From contig BAHV02000010.1 in assembly GCA_000508965.1 (NCBI GenBank), positions 434,001 to 498,000 on the forward strand: a stretch of 64,000 bases of DNA, written 5' to 3'. This document shows, piece by piece, positions 7,179 to 16,095 of the stretch (position 1 is its first letter; every line of letters begins with the position of its first letter). This stretch comes from Dielma sp000508965 (lineage in GTDB: Bacteria > Bacillota_I > Bacilli_A > Erysipelotrichales > Erysipelotrichaceae). Both the position numbers and the translations under genes were made by a program. The notes under the pieces were generated by a model. The model had not been told where the DNA came from, did not search any database, and saw nothing but the letters and a program-made list of their open reading frames with translations.

Positions 7179-9749
7179 ATGGCTTATCGAAACAGTATCA
7201 AGGAAATAGCGGTACTGACGGATACCAATCTCAATCATGGTTTAAGTCAGTCCGAGGCGGAAAAACGATGGCGCCGGGATGGTGCGAATGAACTTGTAGA
7301 GGAAAAAAAGGAAAGTCCGATCAAAATCTTTTTGGAACAGTTTAAGGATCCGATGGTAATTATCCTGATTATCGGTGCGGCATTGTCCGTAACATTGGGT
7401 GAAGCGATGGATGCCTGTATTATTTTGTTTGTGATTATTATGAATGCATTGATTGGAACAGGTCAGGTACTGAAGAGTGAGAAGGCATTGGCGGCATTGA
7501 AGCAGCTGATTCATCCGACCTGTAAGGTCATTCGTGACGGTGTGCTTACGGAAATTAACAGCAGTGAGTGTGTGGTTGGTGATCTGATTGAATTTGAAGC
7601 AGGTGACTGTATACCCTGTGATTTGCGATTGATTTCTACAACGCGCTTAAAACTTGATGAAAGTCTATTGACGGGTGAGAGTGAACCGGCGGAAAAAAAC
7701 GAGTATTTTGTGGCTGATGGGCCGTTGGGGCCTGCAGATCAGCGGAATATGGCATTTATGTCTACATATGTTACAAGCGGCAGAGGACGGGGTATTGCGG
7801 TACACTGCGGAATGGATAGTGAAGTAGGTAAGATTGCCGCCCTGCTGAATAAGGATAACAATGAAATGACCCCTATGCAGCGAAGAATGGCAGAGATGGG
7901 CAAGATGCTGGGCTTGCTGTCAGTCGTGCTTTGTGCCGTGATGTTTGCGGTTGGTGTTATACAGGGCAAGAATATTTTTGATATGCTGCTGCTGGCGATT
8001 TCTTTAGCGGTTGCAGCAATTCCGGAAGGTCTGCCGGCGGTTGTGACCATCGTTCAGGCAATGGGTGTCACCACAATGTCCTCACAAAATGCGATTGTAC
8101 GTAAGCTGCATGCGGTGGAGACTTTGGGATCGGTCAGTGTTATTTGTTCAGATAAGACGGGGACGCTGACACAGAATAAGATGAATGTTGTATCTACTTA
8201 TTCTGACCGTGAATTTGACCGGCCGGTAACTAAGGAATTTCTGACGATCTGCGCGCTGTGCAACAATGTTGAGACACGCGGTGACTCGCTGTTAGGTGAT
8301 CCTAGTGAAAAGGCGCTGGTTGAATTTGCGCAGCATCATGGCATCGTGAAGCAGCAGCTTGAATGTTCACAGATCCGCATTGATGAGATTCCTTTTGACA
8401 GCAGCCGTAAAAAGATGAGTACGATTCATGAGGTGGGCCAGGAGAGGGTTGTCTATACGAAAGGCGCCGTTGACCGCATTATCAATCAATGTACCCATTT
8501 ATTGGTAAATGGTCAGAAGGTGATGATGAGCAGCTATGATAAAAAATGTATCATGGAGGCTAGTAAAATCATGGGGCAAAAGGCACTTCGTGTATTTGCC
8601 TTAGCGATGAAGTCAGCGCACACACTCCGTGAGGATACGCTTGAAAAAGATTGTACATTTGTCGGTCTTGCCGGAATGATGGATCCGCCGCGGGAGGAGG
8701 TAGCGGAAGCGATTGAAACATGCCGTAAAGCACAGATCAGAGTCGTGATGATTACCGGTGACTCACCAATAACCGCCTATGCGATTGGTCATCAATTAAA
8801 GCTGGTAAGCCGGGAAGAGGATGTCATGAGCGGTGATGAGATTGATACTCTGAATGATGACCAGCTGCTTCAGGCATGCAAGCGGGTGAGAATTTTTGCC
8901 CGTGTATCCCCGGAGCACAAGGTAAGACTTGTCGAAAGCTTTAAAAAGAACGGCGGTATTGTAGCGATGACAGGTGATGGCGTGAATGACGCGCCGGCAT
9001 TAAAAAGCGCGGATATCGGTATCGCGATGGGGGAGAACGGCAGTGATGTGTGCAAGAGCGCCAGTGATATTTTATTGACTGACGATAACTTCAAAACAAT
9101 TGTCACGGCTGTGGAGGCAGGCCGAAATATTTATTTGAAAATTCAAAAGGCGGTTTATTATCTGCTTTCCTGTAATCTGGGTGAGATCATGACTCTGTTT
9201 CTGGCTGTCCTGTTATTGCCGCATGGCGTGCCGGCCTTGTGTGCGATTCAGATTCTGTGGGTGAATCTGGTAACAGACGCTTTTCCGGCTCTGGCTTTGG
9301 GCGTAGAACCGGATGACCGTCATGTTATGGAACAAAAACCCCGTGATCCAAAGGAGAGTCTGTTTGCCCATGGCGGTTATGCCTTTGTCGTATGCAACGG
9401 CTTATATATCGGCACGATTTCATTAGTAGCATTTAAATATGGACTCGCGCACAGTACGGTGATGGCGCAAACCATGGCCTTCATGGTGCTGTCGATGTCA
9501 CAGCTGTTTCATGCGATGAATTGCCGTAATGACAAGGCATCAATGTTCAGTATCGGTCTATTTAAGAATAAATGGCTGATTCTGACAATCATTGTTGGTT
9601 TGGCACTGCAAGTATTTGTCTGCCACTTTCCGCCGATGAATCTCTTGCTGAAGACGATGCCGCTGGCTTTAAAAGAATGGCTGATCGTGTTTGGTTTATC
9701 AGCCAGTACCATGGTTATTAATGAGGTCAGCAAGCTTTTTAATCATTAA
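7179..9749 (+). CDS. P-type Ca2+-transporting ATPase
   Basis: An 856-residue P2-type cation pump. Its motifs, with the ATG at 7179 as start, are TGES at 165-168 (actuator domain), PEGLP at 282-286 in the fourth membrane helix, DKTGT with the phosphorylated Asp at 325, and TGDGVND at 598-604. Ten membrane helices are expected, and the N-terminal cation-ATPase domain and the C-terminal membrane domain are both visible. PEGLP and the N-terminal domain place it with Ca2+ pumps (SERCA/PMCA-like bacterial enzymes) that export Ca2+. A GTG at 7173 is in frame, but the ribosome site AAAGGA (7165-7170) fits the ATG better. The gene is transcribed alone. Confidence 0.92.
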   Translation: MAYRNSIKEIAVLTDTNLNHGLSQSEAEKRWRRDGANELVEEKKESPIKIFLEQFKDPMVIILIIGAALSVTLGEAMDACIILFVIIMNALIGTGQVLKSEKALAALKQLIHPTCKVIRDGVLTEINSSECVVGDLIEFEAGDCIPCDLRLISTTRLKLDESLLTGESEPAEKNEYFVADGPLGPADQRNMAFMSTYVTSGRGRGIAVHCGMDSEVGKIAALLNKDNNEMTPMQRRMAEMGKMLGLLSVVLCAVMFAVGVIQGKNIFDMLLLAISLAVAAIPEGLPAVVTIVQAMGVTTMSSQNAIVRKLHAVETLGSVSVICSDKTGTLTQNKMNVVSTYSDREFDRPVTKEFLTICALCNNVETRGDSLLGDPSEKALVEFAQHHGIVKQQLECSQIRIDEIPFDSSRKKMSTIHEVGQERVVYTKGAVDRIINQCTHLLVNGQKVMMSSYDKKCIMEASKIMGQKALRVFALAMKSAHTLREDTLEKDCTFVGLAGMMDPPREEVAEAIETCRKAQIRVVMITGDSPITAYAIGHQLKLVSREEDVMSGDEIDTLNDDQLLQACKRVRIFARVSPEHKVRLVESFKKNGGIVAMTGDGVNDAPALKSADIGIAMGENGSDVCKSASDILLTDDNFKTIVTAVEAGRNIYLKIQKAVYYLLSCNLGEIMTLFLAVLLLPHGVPALCAIQILWVNLVTDAFPALALGVEPDDRHVMEQKPRDPKESLFAHGGYAFVVCNGLYIGTISLVAFKYGLAHSTVMAQTMAFMVLSMSQLFHAMNCRNDKASMFSIGLFKNKWLILTIIVGLALQVFVCHFPPMNLLLKTMPLALKEWLIVFGLSASTMVINEVSKLFNH

Positions 9750-9780
9750 TTGTGGTAATTGTATGTGATTTATGCTAAAC

Positions 9781-9875
9781 TATCAAAGAACATAGGTCTT
9801 TAATGAAATCCTGAGAGGTTTCAAAGGCAAAAATCGTGATTTTTTTGCCAAAGGTTCTATGCTTTTGATAGGAGG
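9781..9875 (+). promoter_or_regulatory. PyrR-binding leader of the uracil permease gene
   Basis: The leader contains AATCCTGAGAGGTT inside a short GAAA/TTTC hairpin (9805-9822), which fits the PyrR binding-loop consensus ARUCCNGNGAGGYU exactly. A second hairpin follows (GGCAAAAAT paired with ATTTTTTTGCC, 9826-9849). TATCAAA and CATAG (9781-9795) can pair with CTATG and TTTGATA (9858-9870), closing both hairpins into one outer stem that ends directly against the ribosome site GGAGG (9871-9875). PyrR bound to UMP or UTP is therefore expected to lower permease expression. The T-run is inside the second stem rather than after it, so whether control is at termination or at ribosome access is open. 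Confidence 0.8.
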
Positions 9876-9882
9876 AAAAATC

Positions 9883-11169
9883 ATGGTAGAAGAAAAAAAT
9901 AATCTGTTAATTGACGTGAATGAAAAGCCAAAGCCGGCACAATGGGCGCTGCTTAGCTTTCAGCACGTCTTTGCTATGTTTGGGGCAACGGTATTAGTTC
10001 CGATCATCACTGGTTTTCCGGTATCGGTCGCATTATTTGCTTCAGGTATTGGTACGCTGATTTATGTCCTTTGCACAAAAGGAAAAGTACCGGTATATCT
10101 TGGTTCATCATTTGCTTATATCTCAGCGGTCTTGATTGCAAAGGAAGCAATGGGCGGTGATGTCAGCGCGGCTCAGACAGGCTTGATCTTAGTGGGTTTG
10201 ATTTATGTAGCAGTTGCCTTAATCGTTAAGGTTATTGGTAAGGATTGGATTGACAAGCTGCTGCCGCCAATTGTAATCGGTCCGATGATCGCGGTAATCG
10301 GCTTAGGCCTGGCGGCTAACGCGGTCGGCAATGCTCAGTTTGTAGAAGGCGGTGACTGGCGCGGCATGCTGGTGGCAGCAGCAACCTTCATCATAACTGC
10401 TTTGGTATCTACCAAAGCAAAGGGCTTCTTTAAAATCATACCTTTCCTGGTCGGCATCATTTGCGGTTATCTGATTGCTTTAGCGGTTGGTATCGTTGAT
10501 TTTCAACCGGTGAATGACGTATTGGCAAGCGGTAAGATTTTCTCGCTGCCGCAGTTTATCCTGCCGTTTAAAGTGGGGAATTTCGATACATATCAGCTAT
10601 ATTTTGGACCGGAAACATTTGCTTTGCTGCCGGTAGCCATCGTTACGATCTCTGAGCATATTGGGGACCATACGGTACTGGGCAAGGTCTGCGGACGCAA
10701 CTTCTTAAAAGATCCGGGACTTGACCGCACCTTGATGGGTGATGGCATCGCAACTGCGGTTTCAGCTTTTCTGGGCGGCCCGGCAAATACGACTTATGGT
10801 GAGAATACCGGGGTTATCGGTATGACTAAGGTCGCTTCTGTTTATGTAACGAGCGGTGCGGCGCTTATCGCCATCTGTCTGTCCTGCATCAACATTGTAT
10901 CAGCACTGATCGAAACAATTCCTAACCCGGTGTTGGGCGGCATGAGCATTCTGCTTTATGGTGTTATCGCCAGCAATGGCCTGCGGGTTTTAATCGATAA
11001 TCAAGTAAATTTTGATAAACAACGCAATCTGATTATCGCATCAGCAATGCTGGTAATCGGCTTAGGCGGCGCAGTATTGCCAATGGGTAAACTAATCACT
11101 TTATCCGGCACGGCATTGTCAGCCTTTGTCGGCGTCGTACTTAATCTGATTCTTCCTAAAGAAGATTAA
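9883..11169 (+). CDS. uraA: Uracil permease (NCS2 family)
   Basis: A 428-residue membrane protein of the nucleobase-cation symporter 2 family. Typical features are QHVFAMFGATVLVPIITG near the N-terminus, the VYLGSSFAYISA segment in helix 3, and the GENTGVIGMTKVASVYV signature of uracil transporters rather than xanthine transporters. About 12-14 membrane segments are evident. It imports uracil with protons. The start is the ATG at 9883 after GGAGG at 9871; an in-frame ATG at 9859 lies before the ribosome site and within the leader stem. The PyrR-type leader directly upstream supports the assignment to pyrimidine salvage. The gene is followed by its own terminator. Confidence 0.95.
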   Translation: MVEEKNNLLIDVNEKPKPAQWALLSFQHVFAMFGATVLVPIITGFPVSVALFASGIGTLIYVLCTKGKVPVYLGSSFAYISAVLIAKEAMGGDVSAAQTGLILVGLIYVAVALIVKVIGKDWIDKLLPPIVIGPMIAVIGLGLAANAVGNAQFVEGGDWRGMLVAAATFIITALVSTKAKGFFKIIPFLVGIICGYLIALAVGIVDFQPVNDVLASGKIFSLPQFILPFKVGNFDTYQLYFGPETFALLPVAIVTISEHIGDHTVLGKVCGRNFLKDPGLDRTLMGDGIATAVSAFLGGPANTTYGENTGVIGMTKVASVYVTSGAALIAICLSCINIVSALIETIPNPVLGGMSILLYGVIASNGLRVLIDNQVNFDKQRNLIIASAMLVIGLGGAVLPMGKLITLSGTALSAFVGVVLNLILPKED

Positions 11170-11177
11170 ATATCTAT

Positions 11178-11210
11178 GCCTGAAATCATCATCGGTTTCA
11201 GGCTTTTATA
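11178..11210 (+). terminator. Rho-independent terminator of uraA
   Basis: GCCTGAAA pairs with TTTCAGGC, followed by TTTTATATT. Confidence 0.85.
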
Positions 11211-11290
11211 TTACTCAAATTTACTTTAAATATTAATCAGTTTACTTATATCTTATTGCAGTACAATCTTTGCTTTTGAAGAAGAATACG

Positions 11291-11401
11291 ATGGACTGGA
11301 TATCCTTTCGCGATGATGATTTTTCACGGGGCTATATTCATTTTCAGTTTCTATCGTTTAAAAATCATGAGATTAGTAAAATCACTGAAAAAAGCTGCTA
11401 A
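11291..11401 (+). pseudogene. Short orphan ORF, probable gene remnant
   Basis: A 36-codon frame (MDWISFRDDDF...GYIHFQFLSF...) without a good ribosome site. The composition is protein-like, with charged and aromatic residues in alternation, but no family is recognisable. It lies in a 490-base region between uraA and glnN that also holds another broken frame, so it is more likely a remnant of a lost gene than a functional peptide. Confidence 0.3.
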
Positions 11402-11470
11402 TACAGGGAATTAGGAATAGATAGATGAAATGGATTTACTAAGTTAACTATGATTGAAAGAGGAAAGACT

Positions 11471-11623
11471 ATGAAAATATTTTATCAAAGACGCTAATGA
11501 TACGATGATTCCTACCCGTATGAAGGGTGGGGTATACATGTTCATATTGAAGAGTGCTTGAGTGTGACCATGAGTGCTATCAAACAGGATGATCATACAG
11601 ATTTCAATTTATTTGTACAATAA
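11471..11623 (+). pseudogene. Short ORF broken by two in-frame stops
   Basis: From an ATG at 11471, preceded by AGAGGAAAG, the frame reads MKIFYQRR, then TAA TGA (11495-11500), and then continues without interruption as YDDSYPYEGWGIHVHIEE...KQDDHTDFNLFVQ to a stop at 11621. The second part has a convincing soluble-protein composition and keeps the same frame as the start, so this looks like a small gene inactivated by point mutation. The family is not recognised. Together with the remnant at 11291 it marks a decaying stretch. Confidence 0.4.
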
Positions 11624-11651
11624 AAAATGCACTATCACAACATAGTGCATT
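11622..11651 (-). terminator. Rho-independent terminator of glnN
   Basis: On the minus strand, AATGCACTAT and ATAGTGCATT form a perfect 10-base-pair stem followed by TTTTTATT, seven bases beyond the glnN stop. Confidence 0.9.
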
Positions 11652-11658
11652 CCTTTAT

Positions 11659-13746
11659 TTATAAGATAGAAATAAACATTTCTTCGTAGCTTGGTACCGG
11701 GAAGTTTTCTTTAGAAATCTCACTCTCAATGCGATCTACGGCTTTACGCAAACTGTGACGCGCCGATACGATTGTTTCAAATGCATAATAACCTTTTTCA
11801 CGATTTGTCGCGCTTTTGCTGACGGCTGTAAGCAGGTTATTTAATTCATCATAGTGTTTCTGAACATTGCCGAGTATTTCTAAGAGCGTATTGATTTTAG
11901 TTTCATAGAAAGCATTTTTAATATTCAAAGACGCGTATGCATCGGAATAGAATTTGATTTCCTTGATCAATGCCGGCAATAAGGTTTTTTTAGTCATTGC
12001 CATCAGTGTATTTGATTCAATCAGAACCTTCTTATAATACTGTTCATAGAGAATGTCCGCACGGGCTTTCAGTTCAACCTCAGAGAGTACTTTATTACGC
12101 TCAAACAAACCGATTGCTTTATCGCTGACTAATGATTCTATAGAATAGATATATGCAGGAATATTCGGCAATCCGCGTCCTTCAGCTTCTTTGATCCATT
12201 CTTTTGAATAACCGTCTCCGCTGAATAGAATGCGTTTATGCTCACGAATAACACGCTGGCAGATTTCTAAGGCCTTATCACGTACATCCTGAATATATTT
12301 CAGCGGTTCAAGCTCATTGGCAAATTCACTGAGACTATCCGCAACAATTGTGTTTAATACAATGTTTGTAGTAGCAGCGGAAAGGGATGAACCAACCATA
12401 CGGAATTCAAATTTATTACCGGTAAAAGCAAAAGGTGAAGTACGGTTGCGGTCACTGGTATCTTTTGGTACATAGGAAAGGTTACTGATTGAGAAAGGAG
12501 TTGTTTCGACATTATGCTCGATTTTTAAGCTCTTTTCAAGCTGGAAAAGGATTTGTTCGAGTTCCTGTCCCATACAGATGCTGATGATTGCCGGCGGTGC
12601 TTCATTAGCTCCCAAACGCAAATCATTATTAATATCTGAACTGGCCATTCTCAATAATTCAGGATATGTGTCAACGGCTTTGATAACCGCACAGACAAAA
12701 AGCAGAAAACGAATATTTTCATGTGGCTTATCACCTGGTTCTAATAGATTTTGACCATCATCGGTAACCAATGACCAGTTGTTGTGCTTACCGCTGCCGT
12801 TAACGCCTTTAAATGGCTTTTCATGAAAGATACAAGCCAGATCATGCAGATCCGCTACCTTTTTCAATACATCCATGATCAGCTGATTCTGATCTACTGC
12901 GATATTAGCATCGGCAAACAACGGTGCAATTTCAAACTGGCAGGGAGCCGCTTCATTATGTTCTGTTTTGGCATAGATGCCTAATTTCCATAATTCTACG
13001 TTGACTTCTTTCATAAATGCTTTTACACGGTTAGGAATCGATCCGAAATAATGTTCAGCAAGATCCTGCCCAATCGGCGGCACATTGCCAAATAATGTAC
13101 GGCCGGTATTGATTAGATCACTGCGCTGCTGATACAGCTTTTTATCAATTAAGAAATATTCTTGTTCCAAACCGACCATGGCGGTTACACGCTTGATATC
13201 TTTATCCTTAAAAGCGTTGACAATGCGTGTCGCTTCTTTATTTAAGGCTTCTAAAGATTTTAAAAGCGGGGCTTTTTTATCTAATGTCTCACCGTTATAG
13301 GAAACAAAAATAGTGGGGATACAAAGAATGTTATCGCGTACAAAGGCCGGTGATGTACAGTCCCAATACGTATAGCCGCGGGCTTCAAAGGTAGCACGCA
13401 AACCGCCGCTGGGAAAGCTGGAAGCATCGCCTTCACCCTTGATCAGTGATTTGCCGCTGAAACGGGAAATTGCCTGATAGTCACCAGGTTCTACAAAAGC
13501 ATCATGCTTCTCAGCGGTATTGCCGCTCATTGGCTGGAACCAATGTGAATAATGGGTAGCCCCTTTTTCCATTGCCCAAATCTTCATTGCATGTGCAATG
13601 GCATCAGCTGTATTACGATCTAAAGCGTCTTCCTTACGGATCGCTGTTTTCCATTTAGTATAAACCGGATATGGAAGTCTTTCCTTCATGACCGACTCAC
13701 TGAAAAGATTAATTCCAAAATCATCAAAAGGATGTTTATCATTCAT
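11659..13746 (-). CDS. glnN: Glutamine synthetase type III
   Basis: A 695-residue enzyme of the GSIII family, which forms glutamine from glutamate, ammonia and ATP. Length and sequence match GSIII rather than the 440-470-residue GSI: the N-terminal FGINLFSE...RLPYPVY section, ATHYSHWFQPM, the LEQEYFLID active-site strand, HNEAAPCQFEIAPLF, NGSGKHNNWS and RNRTSPFAFTGNKFEFRMVG. It is cytoplasmic and forms dodecamers in known members. The ribosome site TTGGAGG lies upstream of the ATG. It stands alone between its own promoter and terminator. With acn-cit-icd further along it would draw on 2-oxoglutarate-derived glutamate. Confidence 0.97.
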   Translation of the reverse strand: MNDKHPFDDFGINLFSESVMKERLPYPVYTKWKTAIRKEDALDRNTADAIAHAMKIWAMEKGATHYSHWFQPMSGNTAEKHDAFVEPGDYQAISRFSGKSLIKGEGDASSFPSGGLRATFEARGYTYWDCTSPAFVRDNILCIPTIFVSYNGETLDKKAPLLKSLEALNKEATRIVNAFKDKDIKRVTAMVGLEQEYFLIDKKLYQQRSDLINTGRTLFGNVPPIGQDLAEHYFGSIPNRVKAFMKEVNVELWKLGIYAKTEHNEAAPCQFEIAPLFADANIAVDQNQLIMDVLKKVADLHDLACIFHEKPFKGVNGSGKHNNWSLVTDDGQNLLEPGDKPHENIRFLLFVCAVIKAVDTYPELLRMASSDINNDLRLGANEAPPAIISICMGQELEQILFQLEKSLKIEHNVETTPFSISNLSYVPKDTSDRNRTSPFAFTGNKFEFRMVGSSLSAATTNIVLNTIVADSLSEFANELEPLKYIQDVRDKALEICQRVIREHKRILFSGDGYSKEWIKEAEGRGLPNIPAYIYSIESLVSDKAIGLFERNKVLSEVELKARADILYEQYYKKVLIESNTLMAMTKKTLLPALIKEIKFYSDAYASLNIKNAFYETKINTLLEILGNVQKHYDELNNLLTAVSKSATNREKGYYAFETIVSARHSLRKAVDRIESEISKENFPVPSYEEMFISIL

Positions 13747-13772
13747 AAGTTTGCTTGTCCTCCAATAGTTAG

Positions 13773-13801
13773 AATATACGGCATCATATCAAAAAAGTAA
13801 A
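13773..13801 (-). promoter_or_regulatory. Probable promoter of glnN
   Basis: On the minus strand, TTTACT (13796-13801), a 17-base spacer and TATATT (13773-13778) lie about 27 bases before the start codon. The -10 is good and the -35 moderate. Confidence 0.5.
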
Positions 13802-13938
13802 CAAAAAATTGATTAAAATTTATGTTTTATTGATAAAATGAGAAAAAAATGACAAAAAAATCAATTTAAAATCATAAATCTGAATTAAAAGCTAAATTGG
13901 TATTCTTAGTTTTACCCACATTTTTATAGTTATATCCA

Positions 13939-13967
13939 TTGAATGAAGACACAAATTGGGATATAAT
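13939..13967 (+). promoter_or_regulatory. Sigma-A promoter of rubrerythrin
   Basis: TTGAAT (13939-13944), 17 bases, TATAAT (13962-13967). No clear PerR palindrome is seen around it. Confidence 0.7.
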
Positions 13968-14024
13968 AACAATAAGGGTAAAATAAGGAAATACGTTAAA
14001 GTATATTCCTGGAAAGAGGTTAAT

Positions 14025-14561
14025 ATGAATTTAAAAGGAACTAAAACAGAACAAAATTTAATGACTGCATTTGCGGGTGAATCTCAGGCTACAAATAAGT
14101 ACACTTATTATGCCAGCAAAGCCAAAAAGGACGGTTATGTTCAGATTTCCGACTTATTCATGAAAACAGCCAACAATGAAAGAGAACATGCGAAATTATG
14201 GTTCAAACTGCTTCATGACGGTATGCCTTCAACAGTTGAAAATCTAAAAGATGCAGCAGCCGGTGAAAACTATGAATGGACTGATATGTATGCTACTTTC
14301 GCTAAAGAAGCAAGAGAAGAAGGGTTTACTGAAATTGCTGAAATGATGGAAGGTGTTGCGAAGATTGAAAAGCATCATGAAGAAAGATATCGCAAATTAT
14401 TAGCTAATATTGAAGGTAACGTAGTATTCGCTAAAGATGGTGTAGTTGTTTGGGAATGTCTGAACTGCGGTCATCTGCATGTAGGCAGTGAAGCACCTGA
14501 AGTTTGCCCGGTATGTAATCATCCAAAATCTTATTTCGCATTGGACGCAGAAAATTACTAA
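14025..14561 (+). CDS. rbr: Rubrerythrin
   Basis: A 178-residue peroxide-reducing protein of anaerobes. The N-terminal ferritin-like four-helix domain carries the diiron ligands (Glu19, Glu52 with His55 in NNEREH, and the EEGF and KIEKHHEERY segments). The C-terminal rubredoxin domain has WECLNCGH and CPVCNHP. It reduces hydrogen peroxide with electrons from reduced rubredoxin or NADH systems. The start is the ATG at 14025 behind GGAAAGAGG; an upstream in-frame ATG at 13956 overlaps the promoter -10 and is rejected. The gene is monocistronic with its own terminator. The rubredoxin-fused hydrogenase 3 kb away could be a partner, but this is inference. Confidence 0.96.
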   Translation: MNLKGTKTEQNLMTAFAGESQATNKYTYYASKAKKDGYVQISDLFMKTANNEREHAKLWFKLLHDGMPSTVENLKDAAAGENYEWTDMYATFAKEAREEGFTEIAEMMEGVAKIEKHHEERYRKLLANIEGNVVFAKDGVVVWECLNCGHLHVGSEAPEVCPVCNHPKSYFALDAENY

Positions 14562-14567
14562 AATTGG

Positions 14568-14594
14568 AAATCCGGCTCATAACCGGATTTTTAC
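14568..14594 (+). terminator. Rho-independent terminator of rubrerythrin
   Basis: AAATCCGG-CTCATAA-CCGGATTT followed by TTTAC. Confidence 0.8.
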
Positions 14595-14616
14595 TTTGTG
14601 AAAAGCTAAATTTATA

Positions 14617-14644
14617 TTGATTTAATTTTTTTATTGTGTAGAAT
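14617..14644 (+). promoter_or_regulatory. Probable promoter of ktrB-ktrA
   Basis: TTGATT (14617-14622), a 16-base spacer and TAGAAT (14639-14644). The untranslated leader is too short for a c-di-AMP (ydaO) riboswitch of the kind that controls ktrAB in Bacillus. Confidence 0.5.
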
Positions 14645-14691
14645 AGAGGGTACTTGTAGTAGCATTGAGTAATGCCTAGAAGGGGATGTGT

Positions 14692-16086
14692 ATGAACTTT
14701 ATACAAGAAAAGTTATCAAAAATGCGAATTTCACGTAAAATAGCCTTAAGCTTTGTGGTGGTTATCTTAATGGGCGCATTTTTGCTGACATTGCCAATCA
14801 GTAATCGCGGCTGGACATGGCTGAATCCATTGGATGCCTTATTTACTGCAACCAGTGCAACGTGTGTGACCGGGTTGGTGACTAAGGTAACAGCTGATCA
14901 GTTTACGATGTTTGGACAGCTTGTCATCCTGCTGATGATTCAAATCGGCGGTTTAGGCTTGATGACAATTGTCGCTATCTTTATTATTCATTTAAAAAGC
15001 CGTCTGTCATTGAATGACAGACTGATGATGAAAGAGATGCTGAACCAGGACTCTTTATCTGATATGCACAATTTTATTCGCAGTATTCTTCGGTATACGT
15101 TAATCTTTGAAGGCTGCGGCGCCATTTTGCTGGCCATTCGCTTCATTCCGCAATATGCGCCTGAATATGGAATTGTCAGAGGAATATTCAACTCGATTTT
15201 TATCTCGATCTCGGCATTCTGTAATGCGGGTTTTGATACGATGAGCGCTACTTCGCTGATGCCGTATGTCGATGATCCATTAGTGAATACCGTGGTGATG
15301 CTGCTGATTGTTTTAGGCGGTCTGGGTTTTGCTGTTTGGTTTGATTTGCGTGATCGTTTCAGAGATATGCGCAATGGCAAATTTACGCCGTCACGATTTT
15401 GGAAATATTTATCTTTGCATACTAAGCTTGTCTTGCTTATGACTTCGTTTTTGATTGTTGTACCGGCAGTGCTCATCTTTTGCGTGGAATACAATAATCC
15501 GGCGACATTAGGTGCTTTATCAGTACCCGGCAAGCTGCTTGCGGCTCTGTTTCAGTCGGTGACACTGCGTACGGCAGGCTTTGCATCTCTGGATATCGCG
15601 TCTTTGCATCAAAGCACTAAATTTCTGATGATTATTTGCATGTTCATCGGCGGTTCACCGGGCGGTACGGCAGGCGGTGTTAAAACGACAACAATTGTGG
15701 TGCTGGCGCTGCTGGTTTTAAATCAGTTGAAAAACCGTGATGAGGTTGTTGCGTATAAGCGTTCAATCACACAAGGTGTGGTGATCCGTTCCGCGATGAT
15801 TTTATTTATCAATTTATTCTCGCTGGTGATCGGTTTGTTTATACTGACCTTAAGTGAAAAGGCAACTTTCTTACATTTGTTCTTTGAAGCAGTATCAGCA
15901 ATGGCAACCGTCGGGCTTAGTGCCAATGTAACGCCGACCTTGACGGTTGTGGGAAAAGTGGTTATTATTTTATTGATGTATATTGGTCGTATCGGTGTTA
16001 TCACACTGATCATTTCGATTATCAGAGGAAAAGGCAGTGCCCAGAAGACGCTGAGTTATCCGTCTGGTCATGTAATCGTCGGTTAG
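14692..16086 (+). CDS. ktrB: Potassium uptake channel subunit KtrB
   Basis: A 464-residue membrane protein of the TrkH/KtrB/HKT superfamily, built of four M1-P-M2 units. The filter-type segments are visible: TATSATCVTGL near residue 50, SAFCNAGFDTM, TLRTAGFAS with the following FIGGSPGGTAGGVKTTT, and SAMATVGLSANVT. It forms the Na+- or H+-coupled K+ path and needs the cytoplasmic KtrA ring. The start ATG at 14692 is six bases after AAGGGG; an ATG at 14686 abuts the ribosome site and is less likely. ktrA follows after 9 bases, so the two subunits are made together. Confidence 0.95.
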   Translation: MNFIQEKLSKMRISRKIALSFVVVILMGAFLLTLPISNRGWTWLNPLDALFTATSATCVTGLVTKVTADQFTMFGQLVILLMIQIGGLGLMTIVAIFIIHLKSRLSLNDRLMMKEMLNQDSLSDMHNFIRSILRYTLIFEGCGAILLAIRFIPQYAPEYGIVRGIFNSIFISISAFCNAGFDTMSATSLMPYVDDPLVNTVVMLLIVLGGLGFAVWFDLRDRFRDMRNGKFTPSRFWKYLSLHTKLVLLMTSFLIVVPAVLIFCVEYNNPATLGALSVPGKLLAALFQSVTLRTAGFASLDIASLHQSTKFLMIICMFIGGSPGGTAGGVKTTTIVVLALLVLNQLKNRDEVVAYKRSITQGVVIRSAMILFINLFSLVIGLFILTLSEKATFLHLFFEAVSAMATVGLSANVTPTLTVVGKVVIILLMYIGRIGVITLIISIIRGKGSAQKTLSYPSGHVIVG

Positions 16087-16095
16087 GAGATCTAA

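Noticed and set aside
9781..9875. Purine or other metabolite riboswitch before the permease gene
   Set aside because: A three-way junction can be drawn, but the conserved purine-riboswitch core bases are missing, while the PyrR loop consensus matches completely.
14595..14691. c-di-AMP (ydaO) riboswitch before ktrB
   Set aside because: The space after the promoter is below 50 bases, too short for that RNA.
14988..15533. 181-codon open frame on the minus strand inside ktrB
   Set aside because: Opposite to conserved KtrB coding sequence, no ribosome site, low-complexity basic translation.
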